DNA of 64,000 nt from positions 372,001-436,000 of the forward strand of contig CANMWT010000001.1 in the NCBI GenBank assembly GCA_947501635.1, written 5' to 3'. The number at the start of each line of letters is the position of its first letter. Position 1 is the first letter of the stretch. Position numbers and translations under genes: made by a program. A model generated the notes under the pieces. It did no database searches, had not been told where the DNA came from, and saw only the letters and a program-made list of their open reading frames with translations. Positions 8,754-16,317 of the stretch are shown in pieces. The stretch is from an uncultured Roseobacter sp. Lineage in GTDB: Bacteria; Pseudomonadota; Alphaproteobacteria; Rhodobacterales; Rhodobacteraceae.

Positions 8754-9149
8754 ATGAAGCCACTGACGCCTGACGCGATCGCCCCGCCCTTTGCGCGCTA
8801 CTCGCACGGCATCGAAATTCCCGCAGGGGCACGTATCGTGCGCACATCCGGTCAGCTTGGTCTGGCGCGGGATGGCTCTGTGCCCCCTGATGCGGCGGCG
8901 CAGGCTGAAATCTGCTTTGCCAACATCGGCCATATTCTTGCCCAAGCAGATATGAGTGCCGCTGATGTCTTTCATGTCTCGGCTTATGTGACAGACCGCG
9001 CGCATATGGCGGGATACATGCAGGCGCGCGACAGTTTTCTGGCGCCAGCAACTGTTTTGCCGACCTCCACACTTGTGATCGTCTCGGGCTTTACACGACC
9101 CGAGTTTGTGGTCGAGGTTGAGGTCTGGGCCGCCCGGACTGACCCTTAA
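8754..9149 (+). CDS. RidA/YjgF/YER057c/UK114-family protein
   Basis: The 131-aa protein fits the RidA fold: a conserved VRTSGQLGL region, the DVFHVSAYVTDR segment and a C-terminal LVIVSGFTRPEFVVEVEVWA stretch. RidA proteins hydrolyse reactive enamine/imine intermediates, and some are embedded in catabolic operons as specific deaminases. The Arg of the last strand that binds the substrate carboxylate in classical RidA appears as FTRPEF here. The start at 8754 follows GATGAGG. It is divergent from the amidohydrolase, so a nitrogen-compound pathway is likely. Confidence 0.9.
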   Translation: MKPLTPDAIAPPFARYSHGIEIPAGARIVRTSGQLGLARDGSVPPDAAAQAEICFANIGHILAQADMSAADVFHVSAYVTDRAHMAGYMQARDSFLAPATVLPTSTLVIVSGFTRPEFVVEVEVWAARTDP

Positions 9150-9364
9150 TCAGCACTGTCATCATGCTTGAGCCGGCGCAGCTTGAGAATGCTCCACACA
9201 AGTGTGCCGCCGAAAAAGGCGCCGGCGATGCCCACGACTTCAAACATGGCAGGGCCGCGCGGCAACCCGCGAAACGCGATGGCACCCAGCAGCAGTGTCA
9301 AACCCGCGACAGACGCCCAAAGGCGGAACATGATCTCGGCGCGGGAGGGTGCAAACTTGGACAT
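9146..9364 (-). CDS. small membrane protein, two predicted helices
   Basis: The 72-aa protein has two hydrophobic segments (about residues 13-31 and 40-58) and a short charged tail. I do not recognise a family. It lies 6 nt after a 38-aa membrane peptide gene in the same direction, so the two probably form one transcript. Its stop codon overlaps the RidA stop within a TTAA palindrome, a tail-to-tail arrangement. Confidence 0.55.
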   Translation of the reverse strand: MSKFAPSRAEIMFRLWASVAGLTLLLGAIAFRGLPRGPAMFEVVGIAGAFFGGTLVWSILKLRRLKHDDSAD

Positions 9365-9370
9365 ATGCTG

Positions 9371-9487
9371 TCAGTCGTCCTTTTTTGTATCGTCAGACCG
9401 TTTGCGTTTTTGCAGCAGTTTAAAGCCAAAAAACATCGCCACAAAGACAATGATCCAGAAAATAAGATCGGCCAGCGCAGTGTTCAT
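9371..9487 (-). CDS. 38-aa single-helix membrane peptide
   Basis: This short gene encodes a peptide starting MNTALADLIFWIIVFVAMFF, one clear transmembrane helix, followed by a strongly basic then mixed-charge tail (KLLQKRKRSDDTKKDD). A good ribosome site (GCAGGAG) precedes the ATG at 9487. It is followed after 6 nt by another small membrane protein gene. A role as a small subunit or regulator of a membrane complex is possible but unproven. Confidence 0.6.
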   Translation of the reverse strand: MNTALADLIFWIIVFVAMFFGFKLLQKRKRSDDTKKDD

Positions 9488-9631
9488 GCATGCTCCTGCA
9501 AGTAGAGTTTCCAAAGGCTGCCGGTTTCAGGCAAACCGCCGCGTGTCACAGGATGTAGGATTATCGTTTTGAAATCCAGCACTATGGGCTCAAGGCTTTA
9601 CTTGCCGCGCAAAAGCAGGCACCGCTGCGCT

Positions 9632-10501
9632 ATGAATGATACCGCGAAGGGCCTTTTGATAACGACCTGTGGCGTGCTTTTGGTGGTGCCGGATAGTCTG
9701 TTCGTGCGCCTGATTGACGCCAGCGCCCTGACCATTGCCTTTTGGCGGCTGTCCCTGTCGGGCGGCCTGCTGGGGCTTGGTCTTTTGTTGCTGCAGGGCA
9801 CGCGCCCGTTTCAGGCCGTTCTGGGCACGGGTCGCTATGGCCTGATCTACATCTTCGGCGTGGGGCTCAGTGGTATTCTCTTTATTCTGGCAGTCAGCTT
9901 GACCTCTGTCGCCAATGTCGTATTCATCATTGCGTCACTGCCTGTGTTTGCAGCCCTTTATAGCCGCATCTTTCTGGCAGAGCCGGTCCGTCTGCGCATG
10001 TGGCTGACAATGGCTGCGGTCATGGCCGGGCTGGCGGTCATCGCCTACGGGTCTGCCGGCGCGGAGCGTTCGAGCCTTGCCGGCGATGCGTTGGCGCTGG
10101 CGGTCTCGGCGCTGTTTGCAGCCGCACTGACCGCGGCGCGGCGGGTCAAACATGTCTCCATGGTGCCCGCTGTGGCCATGGGGTACGTGCTGGCTGCTCT
10201 GCTGATCCTGCCGTTTGCCGCGCCCCTGTCCGTGCCATCCGAACAGGTGGCGCTGGTTGGCCTGCACGGCGCTTTCATTCTGGGCAGTTCGGTTCTGCTG
10301 GCGATTGGTCCACGCTACATCACCTCGGCAGAGGTCGGTTTGCTGGTGTTGTTGGAAAGCGCACTGGCACCGCTGCTGGCATGGGCAGTTGTTGACGAAA
10401 ACCCTGGCCGTTTTGCACTGCTTGGCGGTGCGATTGTAATGAGCGCCCTGGCCGTATCGAACCTTGTCGCCCTAAGGCGTGAACTTAGAAATCGACGCTG
10501 A
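9632..10501 (+). CDS. EamA-family (DMT superfamily) transporter
   Basis: The 289-aa protein has about ten hydrophobic segments in two related halves, the hallmark of EamA/RhaT-type drug/metabolite transporters. The opening TCGVLLVVPDSLFVRLIDA and the AFWRLSLSGG segment match the first half. Such proteins usually export amino acids or metabolites; no substrate can be inferred. I chose the ATG at 9632 because translation starting there begins directly before helix 1. Its 3' end overlaps the convergent mipZ gene by 17 nt. Confidence 0.85.
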   Translation: MNDTAKGLLITTCGVLLVVPDSLFVRLIDASALTIAFWRLSLSGGLLGLGLLLLQGTRPFQAVLGTGRYGLIYIFGVGLSGILFILAVSLTSVANVVFIIASLPVFAALYSRIFLAEPVRLRMWLTMAAVMAGLAVIAYGSAGAERSSLAGDALALAVSALFAAALTAARRVKHVSMVPAVAMGYVLAALLILPFAAPLSVPSEQVALVGLHGAFILGSSVLLAIGPRYITSAEVGLLVLLESALAPLLAWAVVDENPGRFALLGGAIVMSALAVSNLVALRRELRNRR

Positions 10502-11294
10502 CGCCGGGCAGTTCCAGTGCCTTCATCAGATCGCGCAGTTCCTGACGCGCAGCCACGTTCGAGATGTTCAGCTGTTTGACGCCAATATCTTTGAGATCCA
10601 GCAGCGTCAGACCCCGCGGGAACAGCTCGCGAAACACCACGCGTTCGGAAAAGCCGGGTGCGACGCGGAAGCCAATGCGCTTGGACAGGTTTTTGATCGC
10701 CCGCTCCATCTTTTCCTTGTTGACCATCCGTTGCGCGCCCGTGCGGTTGCGCACCACGACCCAATCGATTGGCGTAAGCCCGGCCTGCGCGCGCAATTGG
10801 CGGGCATTCCACACCATTTCCGAATAGACCGACGGACCCAGAATTTCTTCGCCAGAGGCGTCGGTGCGCGCCAGCAGGTCAAAATCGACAAAGCTGTCAT
10901 TCAACGGCGTGATCAGCGTATCGGCGAGGCTGTGCGCCACCTGGCTAAGACGGGTATGCGAGCCGGGACAGTCGATCAGGATAAAGTCATTGTCCGGCTC
11001 CAGCTCGGCCACAGCCGCCGACAGGCGGTGGTCATAGATATTCTCGCCGGGTTTAAGCGTCTCGGGAGCGATCTCGGGAAGCGGGTGCGCTTTGGGGCTG
11101 GCCAGTGCCAGTCCCGACTTTTGCAGAAAGTTGGCGCGATTTTCGGTGTAGCGCCCAAATGTGCGCTGCCGCAGGTCAAGATCAAGTGCGCTGATCCTGT
11201 GCCCCATGCGCGCCAGCGCGGTGGCCACATGCATTGACACGGTCGACTTGCCCGCGCCGCCTTTTTCATTTCCGACGACGATGATATGCGCCAT
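10485..11294 (-). CDS. mipZ: division plane positioning ATPase MipZ
   Basis: The 269-aa protein is a ParA-family ATPase with the deviant Walker A GNEKGGAGKST at residues 8-18, followed by LDLDLRQRT and the NDSFVDFDLL and FRELFPRGLTLLDL segments, which match Caulobacter MipZ closely. In alphaproteobacteria MipZ binds ParB near the poles, forms a gradient over the nucleoid and inhibits FtsZ assembly so that division occurs at midcell. It is monocistronic by layout. Confidence 0.95.
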   Translation of the reverse strand: MAHIIVVGNEKGGAGKSTVSMHVATALARMGHRISALDLDLRQRTFGRYTENRANFLQKSGLALASPKAHPLPEIAPETLKPGENIYDHRLSAAVAELEPDNDFILIDCPGSHTRLSQVAHSLADTLITPLNDSFVDFDLLARTDASGEEILGPSVYSEMVWNARQLRAQAGLTPIDWVVVRNRTGAQRMVNKEKMERAIKNLSKRIGFRVAPGFSERVVFRELFPRGLTLLDLKDIGVKQLNISNVAARQELRDLMKALELPGVSVDF

Positions 11295-11504
11295 TTGCCC
11301 GATCCTTTGCCCCTGCCGCTTGCTGCGGCATTGTTGGCGTCACTATATGGCGCGTTGGGCGCTTTGGGAAGGCAATATGGCGTATGTTAGAGCCTGTTTC
11401 GGCCGAATTTTGGCAAGTGTCGCTTTTCGGTACACAGGCTGTTTCGGTGCCCGCGGGGAGTGGCGTGCGGCGGCGGACAAGAGGGCCTGATGGTCTTGCC
11501 AGCA

Positions 11505-11534
11505 CACAAAAAAACCGCCCGTTGCGGGGCGGCT
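11505..11534 (-). terminator. rho-independent terminator after rpmE
   Basis: On the minus strand, CCGCCC (11527-11532 complement) and GGGCGG (11515-11520 complement) form a stem that runs into a T7 tract (complement of 11508-11514). It begins about 25 nt past the rpmE stop codon. Confidence 0.8.
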
Positions 11535-11559
11535 TTTGTTTTTGCAACGTGTGTCCGGT

Positions 11560-11781
11560 TTAGAAACCAAGACCCGCATATTTGTTCTTGAACTTGGACA
11601 CGCGACCGCCGGTGTCGAGCAGGCGGGACGAGCCACCGGTCCATGCGGGGTGCGCGGAAGGGTCGATGTCAAGCGACAGCTGGTCGCCTTCCTTGCCCCA
11701 GGTGGATTTCATCTGAACGATGGTGCCATCGGTCATTTTGACATCGATGACGTGATAATCGGGATGTGTATCTGCTTTCAT
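11560..11781 (-). CDS. rpmE: 50S ribosomal protein L31
   Basis: The 73-aa protein begins [19 protein letters not shown] and has the HPAWTGG segment typical of bacterial L31. It is the zinc-free (C-minus) form, since no CXXC pairs are present. It lies 11 nt after rplS in one transcript and is followed by a terminator. Confidence 0.97.
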   Translation of the reverse strand: MKADTHPDYHVIDVKMTDGTIVQMKSTWGKEGDQLSLDIDPSAHPAWTGGSSRLLDTGGRVSKFKNKYAGLGF

Positions 11782-11792
11782 CGGTCTGGTCC

Positions 11793-12176
11793 TTATGCGT
11801 TGGCGCCGGGCAGCGGCTTGTAATTGGCGTTCTCTGCGATACGCGCGGATTTACCACGGCGGCTGCGCAGATAGTAAAGCTTTGCGCGGCGCACGCGACC
11901 ACGGCGGACAACCGTGATGCTGTCGATGTTGGTGGAGTGCAGCGGGAAGACACGCTCAACACCTTCACCGAAAGAAATCTTGCGAACTGTGAAAGACCCG
12001 GCGATGCCATGGCCGTTGTTGCGCGCGATGCACACACCTTCGTAGTTCTGCACACGTGTCCGTGTGCCTTCTGTCACTTTGAAACCGACGCGGACGGTGT
12101 CGCCGGCGCGGAAGTCGGGAATATCTTTTCCCAGAGCGGCGATTTGTTCCGCTTCAAGCTGTGCAATCAGATCCAT
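11793..12176 (-). CDS. rplS: 50S ribosomal protein L19
   Basis: The 127-aa protein has the L19 signature: [22 protein letters not shown], shown here as DTVRVGFKV and [14 protein letters not shown], then [21 protein letters not shown] and the basic [14 protein letters not shown] segment. L19 sits at the 30S-50S interface. The ATG at 12176 follows a GGAGACGAT ribosome site, which fixes the start. In many bacteria it follows rpsP-rimM-trmD; here the same order is kept with a 674-nt gap after trmD. Confidence 0.97.
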   Translation of the reverse strand: MDLIAQLEAEQIAALGKDIPDFRAGDTVRVGFKVTEGTRTRVQNYEGVCIARNNGHGIAGSFTVRKISFGEGVERVFPLHSTNIDSITVVRRGRVRRAKLYYLRSRRGKSARIAENANYKPLPGANA

Positions 12177-12402
12177 CTGATCGTCTCCTATGATGCTCGT
12201 GGTTTGCCCACGAAGTTTTACGCGTTTCAGAGCTTCCGGTTGTCGTGATCGGGTCCGCGCATGGCGCCCGCCGGGAGAGTGCAAACATCATTCCTTTTTC
12301 GAACGTTCCAATAATGAAACGGCCCGGAGCCGATAAAACCGATTCCAGACTGGCGCGGTATAGGGCGGAATGCACTGCGGATCAAGTCGCTTTGCGTGTG
12401 GA

Positions 12403-12708
12403 TCAGCGGAACAGGAACTCGTCGCTGCCGGCCTCCAGTTTTGCAAAGCGCAGCGGCAGCGCTTTACGCAGAACAGCAACCGGCACCCCCCCTTTTCCGC
12501 GTGCAGGGCGCATCTGCGTGCCCCGGGGTGCCGTTCGGGTGCGCGCCTCGGCCGGCATGGCCGGTTTGGCGCACGCTGTCGACTGTGCCGGAGCATGCGC
12601 GCGGTCGTGGGGCAGGGCGCCTGCAGGTGCCGCTGCCGCAGCTGAAACCTGCGGTGCCGGCCGGTGCGTGCCGCGCGTTTTGCTGAACAATCGGGATAGT
12701 TTCAGCAT
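12403..12708 (-). CDS. hypothetical Ala/Arg-rich protein (doubtful)
   Basis: This is a 101-aa open frame in the trmD-rplS gap, starting MLKLSRLFSKTRG after a weak AAAGG ribosome site. It is Ala-, Pro- and Arg-rich and has no recognisable domain. It is oriented like its neighbours. In DNA of this composition such a frame can arise by chance, so it may be untranslated leader or spacer. If it is not a gene, the stretch 12177-12850 holds nothing I can identify. Confidence 0.3.
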   Translation of the reverse strand: MLKLSRLFSKTRGTHRPAPQVSAAAAAPAGALPHDRAHAPAQSTACAKPAMPAEARTRTAPRGTQMRPARGKGGVPVAVLRKALPLRFAKLEAGSDEFLFR

Positions 12709-12850
12709 CTGGATACCTTTCCCGACCCCTTTGGTCTGTCGGGGATCGTACCGATGAGTATCTCAGAACATTTTGTTAAAACTTTGCCTTGAGGCTCTGG
12801 AAATGGGACCGGAATATGACCTGATGAAAGCGGACCAAGCGCAGGGTTTC

Positions 12851-13654
12851 TCAGGCCTTGTCGTCCGGGTCGCGATCAAGCTTTGCCAGCATGTCAGGGC
12901 GGCGTTGCGCAGTGATCTCCAGCGCTTTTTGCCGCCGCCATTTTGCGATCTCGCCGTGGTTGCCGGACATCAGCACGTCAGGGATGGGCTTGTCGTGCCA
13001 CAGGCTGGGACGTGTGTACTGGGGGTGTTCAAGCAGCCCGTTCGCGTGGCTTTCGTCAACCGTGCTTTGCGCATTTCCCAAGACACCCGGCAGCAGTCTG
13101 ACGGTGGCGTCCAGCATCGCCTGTGCAGCGATCTCGCCCCCCGTCAGCACATAGTCGCCCATTGACACTTCGCGGATGCCGTAGTGTTCCAGCACGCGTT
13201 CATCTACGCCCTCAAAGCGTCCGCATAGCACGGTGACCCCGTCGCAACGCGCCAGATCGCGCGCCATGGACTGGTCAAAGCGTTGTCCCCGCGGGGACAT
13301 ATAGAGAATGGGCCAGCGGCCTTTTGCGTAGCTTTGGGCGTCTTCGATGGCAGGCCCCAGCACATCCGCACGCAGTACCATCCCGGCACCGCCACCTGCG
13401 GGGGTGTCATCGACGTTGCGGTGTTTGCCGATGCCAAACGCGCGCAGGTCGTGGGTGTGCATCTGCCACAGCCCGTCCTGCAACGCCTTGCCCGTAAGCG
13501 ACAGGCCCAGCACGCCCGGAAAAGCATCCGGGAAAAGGGTAATAATGCGGGCTTGCCAGACGCCTGCCAGCTCTTCGGTGCTGTCCATCAGGGCGCGCGG
13601 TTTGAGCGTTGGCCGGATTGTCTTGCGGCCGTGGCTTTTGGGCGCGGCGCTCAT
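12851..13654 (-). CDS. trmD: tRNA (guanine-N1-)-methyltransferase TrmD
   Basis: The 267-aa SPOUT enzyme methylates G37 of tRNAs reading CNN/CGG codons and so prevents +1 frameshifting. The trefoil-knot SAM site is visible as YMSPRGQRFDQ, the CGRFEGVDERVLEH segment and GDYVLTGGE. The catalytic Asp lies in the DDTPAGGGAGM/DESHANG regions as usual. About 33 residues precede the usual start (ITLFPDAFPG), a short N-terminal extension. It begins 1 nt after the rimM stop codon. Confidence 0.97.
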   Translation of the reverse strand: MSAAPKSHGRKTIRPTLKPRALMDSTEELAGVWQARIITLFPDAFPGVLGLSLTGKALQDGLWQMHTHDLRAFGIGKHRNVDDTPAGGGAGMVLRADVLGPAIEDAQSYAKGRWPILYMSPRGQRFDQSMARDLARCDGVTVLCGRFEGVDERVLEHYGIREVSMGDYVLTGGEIAAQAMLDATVRLLPGVLGNAQSTVDESHANGLLEHPQYTRPSLWHDKPIPDVLMSGNHGEIAKWRRQKALEITAQRRPDMLAKLDRDPDDKA

Positions 13655-13655
13655 C

Positions 13656-14162
13656 TCAGACCAGCCCTTCGGGCGGGTCGGCGATGATTTTGCCTGCCGC
13701 AAGATCGACGGTCGGAACCAGCGCCAGCGTGAAGGGCAAAAGGATTGTCTCGGACGCACCGGGCCTGCGAATTTCAAGGATGTCACCCGCGCCATGATCG
13801 AGAACCGTCTTAACGGTGCCAAGCCGCGCGCCGCCGCTGTCAAAGACTTCAAGCCCGATGAGATCGGCATGGTAGTATTCGTCATCCGGCAGCGACGGCA
13901 GTTGATCGCGGGCGGCAAACAACTGTGTCCCCTTCAGGGCGTCGGCTTGTTCCTTGGTACTGACTTCCGCAATGCGCGCGGCAAATCCGTTTTTGATCGG
14001 GCGCAGGATGGCAAGGTGAAAGCTGGCACTGCCGTCTTCCGTGGTCAGAGGTGAATAGCTCTCGATATCCTCAGCCACAGCGCAGAAGCTTTTGATGCGC
14101 ACTTCGCCGCGTACGCCATAGGCGCCGCTGATGGCGCCGACACAGATTTTTTCATCAGTCAT
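13656..14162 (-). CDS. rimM: ribosome maturation factor RimM
   Basis: The 168-aa protein binds S19 and helps mature the 30S head. The N-terminal [20 protein letters not shown] segment is the RimM barrel opening, and the C-terminal PRC-barrel half reads [13 protein letters not shown] then [18 protein letters not shown]. The ATG at 14162 overlaps the stop of the 47-aa peptide gene by 4 nt. trmD follows after 1 nt. Confidence 0.96.
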   Translation of the reverse strand: MTDEKICVGAISGAYGVRGEVRIKSFCAVAEDIESYSPLTTEDGSASFHLAILRPIKNGFAARIAEVSTKEQADALKGTQLFAARDQLPSLPDDEYYHADLIGLEVFDSGGARLGTVKTVLDHGAGDILEIRRPGASETILLPFTLALVPTVDLAAGKIIADPPEGLV

Positions 14163-14302
14163 TGGAGCACCCCGATACACAGACCATCCGAGACCATGCC
14201 ACCATGGTCAAGGCAGCGTTCCGAGTGGTTGAACCGCTCGACAAACACGCCGGACAGGAAGGCCAGCAGCACCAGAAAAAGCGTTCGGACAGGACGGAAC
14301 AT
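14159..14302 (-). CDS. 47-aa single-helix membrane or exported peptide between rpsP and rimM
   Basis: The short gene encodes a peptide beginning [20 protein letters not shown], a membrane helix or uncleaved signal, followed by a soluble tail with Cys30 and Cys42 (SERCLDHGG and DGLCIGV) that could form a disulfide in the periplasm. It overlaps rimM by 4 nt (ATGA), so translation is probably coupled. I recall similar tiny genes beside rimM in related bacteria, but this cannot be checked here. Its role is unknown. Confidence 0.6.
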   Translation of the reverse strand: MFRPVRTLFLVLLAFLSGVFVERFNHSERCLDHGGMVSDGLCIGVLQ

Positions 14303-14413
14303 CTATAGATCCCGACAGTAGACGGTGTGATGTGTGTCTCCGGCACCGCGCGCGGGACCGGATCGATTGTCTCGGGCCGGCCTGCCTGCGCAGGCCAGCC
14401 CGGCAGGGCCGCG

Positions 14414-14794
14414 TTATTCCGCGGCGGCTTCTTCGGCTGGCGCTTCTTCTGCAGGGGCGGCTGCTTTTGCCGCCTTCTCTTCTGCGCGCTCTTGCGCTTT
14501 TTTGCCGGGTGTCCCCTTCTTTGGGTTGTTGCGCTCGGCTTTTTCTTTCAGGCCGGCGGCTTCAAGCATGCGTGCCACACGGTCGGTGGGCTGCGCACCT
14601 TGGGAAATCCAGTACTGGATGCGCTCGGCGTCCATTTTCACGCGCTCTTCGCTGTCTTTGGGCAGGAGCGGGTTGTAGGTGCCCAGCTTCTCGATGAAGC
14701 GGCCGTCACGTGGCATGCGGCTGTCTGCAGCAACGATACGGTAGAAGGGACGTTTTTTGGAGCCGCCACGGGCGAGACGAATTTTCATAGCCAT
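14414..14794 (-). CDS. rpsP: 30S ribosomal protein S16
   Basis: The protein has the S16 signature [20 protein letters not shown] and the [12 protein letters not shown] segment. The 126-aa length exceeds the roughly 82 aa of E. coli S16 because of a Lys/Ala/Glu-rich tail (ends PAEEAAAE), a common alphaproteobacterial extension. The start could be Met1 or Met3; the ATG at 14794 is given. A GC-rich hairpin (14379-14396) lies after the stop without a T tract. Confidence 0.97.
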   Translation of the reverse strand: MAMKIRLARGGSKKRPFYRIVAADSRMPRDGRFIEKLGTYNPLLPKDSEERVKMDAERIQYWISQGAQPTDRVARMLEAAGLKEKAERNNPKKGTPGKKAQERAEEKAAKAAAPAEEAPAEEAAAE

Positions 14795-14844
14795 GAGTTT
14801 GTTTCCTTTTTGGTGTCTTTGTGTGAGCTGCGTTTCAATGCAGC

Positions 14845-15141
14845 TTACGATTGGTGTGATTTATGGTGCTGAATGACTTCAGCGATGATGAAGTTCAGAA
14901 ACTTCTTGGCGAATTCAGGGTCCAGGTCGGCCTGACTTGCCAAATCTTCGAGCCGTTCGATCTGCGCGGCTTCGCGCGCGGGATCGGACGGGGGAAGGTC
15001 GTGTGTCGCCTTGAGTTTTCCAACGGCCTTGGTGTGTTTGAAGCGTTCTCCAAGCGTGTAGACCAGGATGGCGTCGAGGCGATCGATGGACGCGCGGTGC
15101 TCTTTCAGCACTTCGGCCGCGCGGGTCACGGGGTCGGTCAT
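14845..15141 (-). CDS. chorismate mutase, AroQ type
   Basis: The 98-aa all-helical protein matches monofunctional AroQ chorismate mutases: [19 protein letters not shown], then [20 protein letters not shown], then the C-terminal [13 protein letters not shown] helix. It converts chorismate to prephenate for Phe and Tyr synthesis. The ATG at 15141 follows an AGGACG ribosome site. It lies upstream of rpsP in the same direction. Confidence 0.92.
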   Translation of the reverse strand: MTDPVTRAAEVLKEHRASIDRLDAILVYTLGERFKHTKAVGKLKATHDLPPSDPAREAAQIERLEDLASQADLDPEFAKKFLNFIIAEVIQHHKSHQS

Positions 15142-15234
15142 ATGCGTCCTCCAAAAGCGGGGTTTTGCGTTGTCAGTCCCGCGTCGGGACCACGTCGGTA
15201 CACTGTCTGTGTCCGGCACGCCGTGTTTTTACGA

Positions 15235-15840
15235 TCAGTCAAGTGCCCAGCCTTTCGGTTTGAAGAGCGGATCGGCATAGTGGCTGATCTCCATTTCGAT
15301 GCCATGTTCCAGCTGTGAGCCCTTGAGATCCTGAGGTGACGGGTGACGGTAGACCGCGTCATTGCCGTCGATCGTGGGCGCGCCGTGATCTTTGACCGCG
15401 CCCAGACGTTCGGCCAGCCGGATGCTGTCAAGGTTTTTAGGGTCTATGTAGCTCACGGCCGTGTCCCAGCCGCAGAAGCCATAGAGGTAATTGCGCACCG
15501 CATGCGTCGCCTCGAGCGCGTAGCCGTGGCCGTTCTTGTCGGGCCAGATCACCCATGCGATTTCCGCCTCGGGCCATTTGGCGGGTTTCCAGCCACCGGC
15601 CATGCCGTAGGTCTCATCGGTCTTTTTGTCGTGTATCATCAGCATCCCGTAGCCCCGGATATGCCAGTGGCCGATCTCGGCGGCATAGAGCATCCACGAT
15701 TCGTAAGCATTCAGCGGCCCGCCCATGAAGCGCGCGCGATAGCTGGTGAAAGTCGCTTTGAAGTCGGGGTAATCCTCGGGTTCGGGGCCGCGCAGGAGCA
15801 GACGTTCGGTTTCGATGACGGGGATGAGGGTATCGGTCAC
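15235..15840 (-). CDS. GNAT-family N-acetyltransferase
   Basis: The protein resembles RimJ/RimL-type acetyltransferases: it opens IPVIETERLLLRGPEPEDYP, has the acetyl-CoA loop region VIWPDKNGHGYALEATHAV and ends the fold with SYIDPKNLDSIRLAERLGAV. The target is unknown. I give the GTG at 15840, which starts directly before the fold (201 aa). An ATG at 15906 in the same frame would add 22 residues. A run of eight C (G on the coding strand) at 15847-15854 lies just before this GTG. Confidence 0.85.
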   Translation of the reverse strand: MTDTLIPVIETERLLLRGPEPEDYPDFKATFTSYRARFMGGPLNAYESWMLYAAEIGHWHIRGYGMLMIHDKKTDETYGMAGGWKPAKWPEAEIAWVIWPDKNGHGYALEATHAVRNYLYGFCGWDTAVSYIDPKNLDSIRLAERLGAVKDHGAPTIDGNDAVYRHPSPQDLKGSQLEHGIEMEISHYADPLFKPKGWALD

Positions 15841-15966
15841 GCCAAGCCCCCCCCAATTGCGCCCGTGGCCGGGTGAGGGAGCCTCCGGCGGGAGTTTTTC
15901 CGGCAAAGTGACAGGAGCTGCAGAGCGCGGGTGCTGCCGGTGATCTGAAGGACAGGGAGTGTCATG

Positions 15967-16317
15967 TCACGAAAACCCCAGTTCATCCGCGCTGGCACCG
16001 TTCAGGACGGGCCGCGTGAAGGATCTGTCATAGCGGCGGATGCACTTTGTCTGGGTTGCGAAACGGTAGGCGCGCTGGCAGTCGGCATCCGCATGCATTT
16101 CCGTGCGGTAGTCTTCATAGGCCGCAAGTGACGGGAAGGAAAAGTGGCAATAGGCGATATCATTCGGCCCTTCATAGGGCATGTGGTAGCCGTGGTGGGT
16201 GCCGCCCATATGCGGGATTTTCCACAGCCAGAAACGGGCATAGCGCTCGAAAGCTTCGAGCTGGTCGGGATCTATCTCATAGCGGACGGTGCAGGTGATC
16301 ATTTCGGGCGGGCTCAT
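15967..16317 (-). CDS. NIPSNAP-family protein
   Basis: The 116-aa protein has the NIPSNAP/dimeric alpha-beta barrel pattern: ITCTVRYEIDPDQLEAFERY at the N-terminus, then a GYHMPYEGPNDIAYCHFSFP segment. The molecular function of bacterial NIPSNAP proteins is not settled. Its ATG overlaps the ffh stop codon (ATGA), so it is probably translated from the ffh mRNA. Confidence 0.85.
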   Translation of the reverse strand: MSPPEMITCTVRYEIDPDQLEAFERYARFWLWKIPHMGGTHHGYHMPYEGPNDIAYCHFSFPSLAAYEDYRTEMHADADCQRAYRFATQTKCIRRYDRSFTRPVLNGASADELGFS

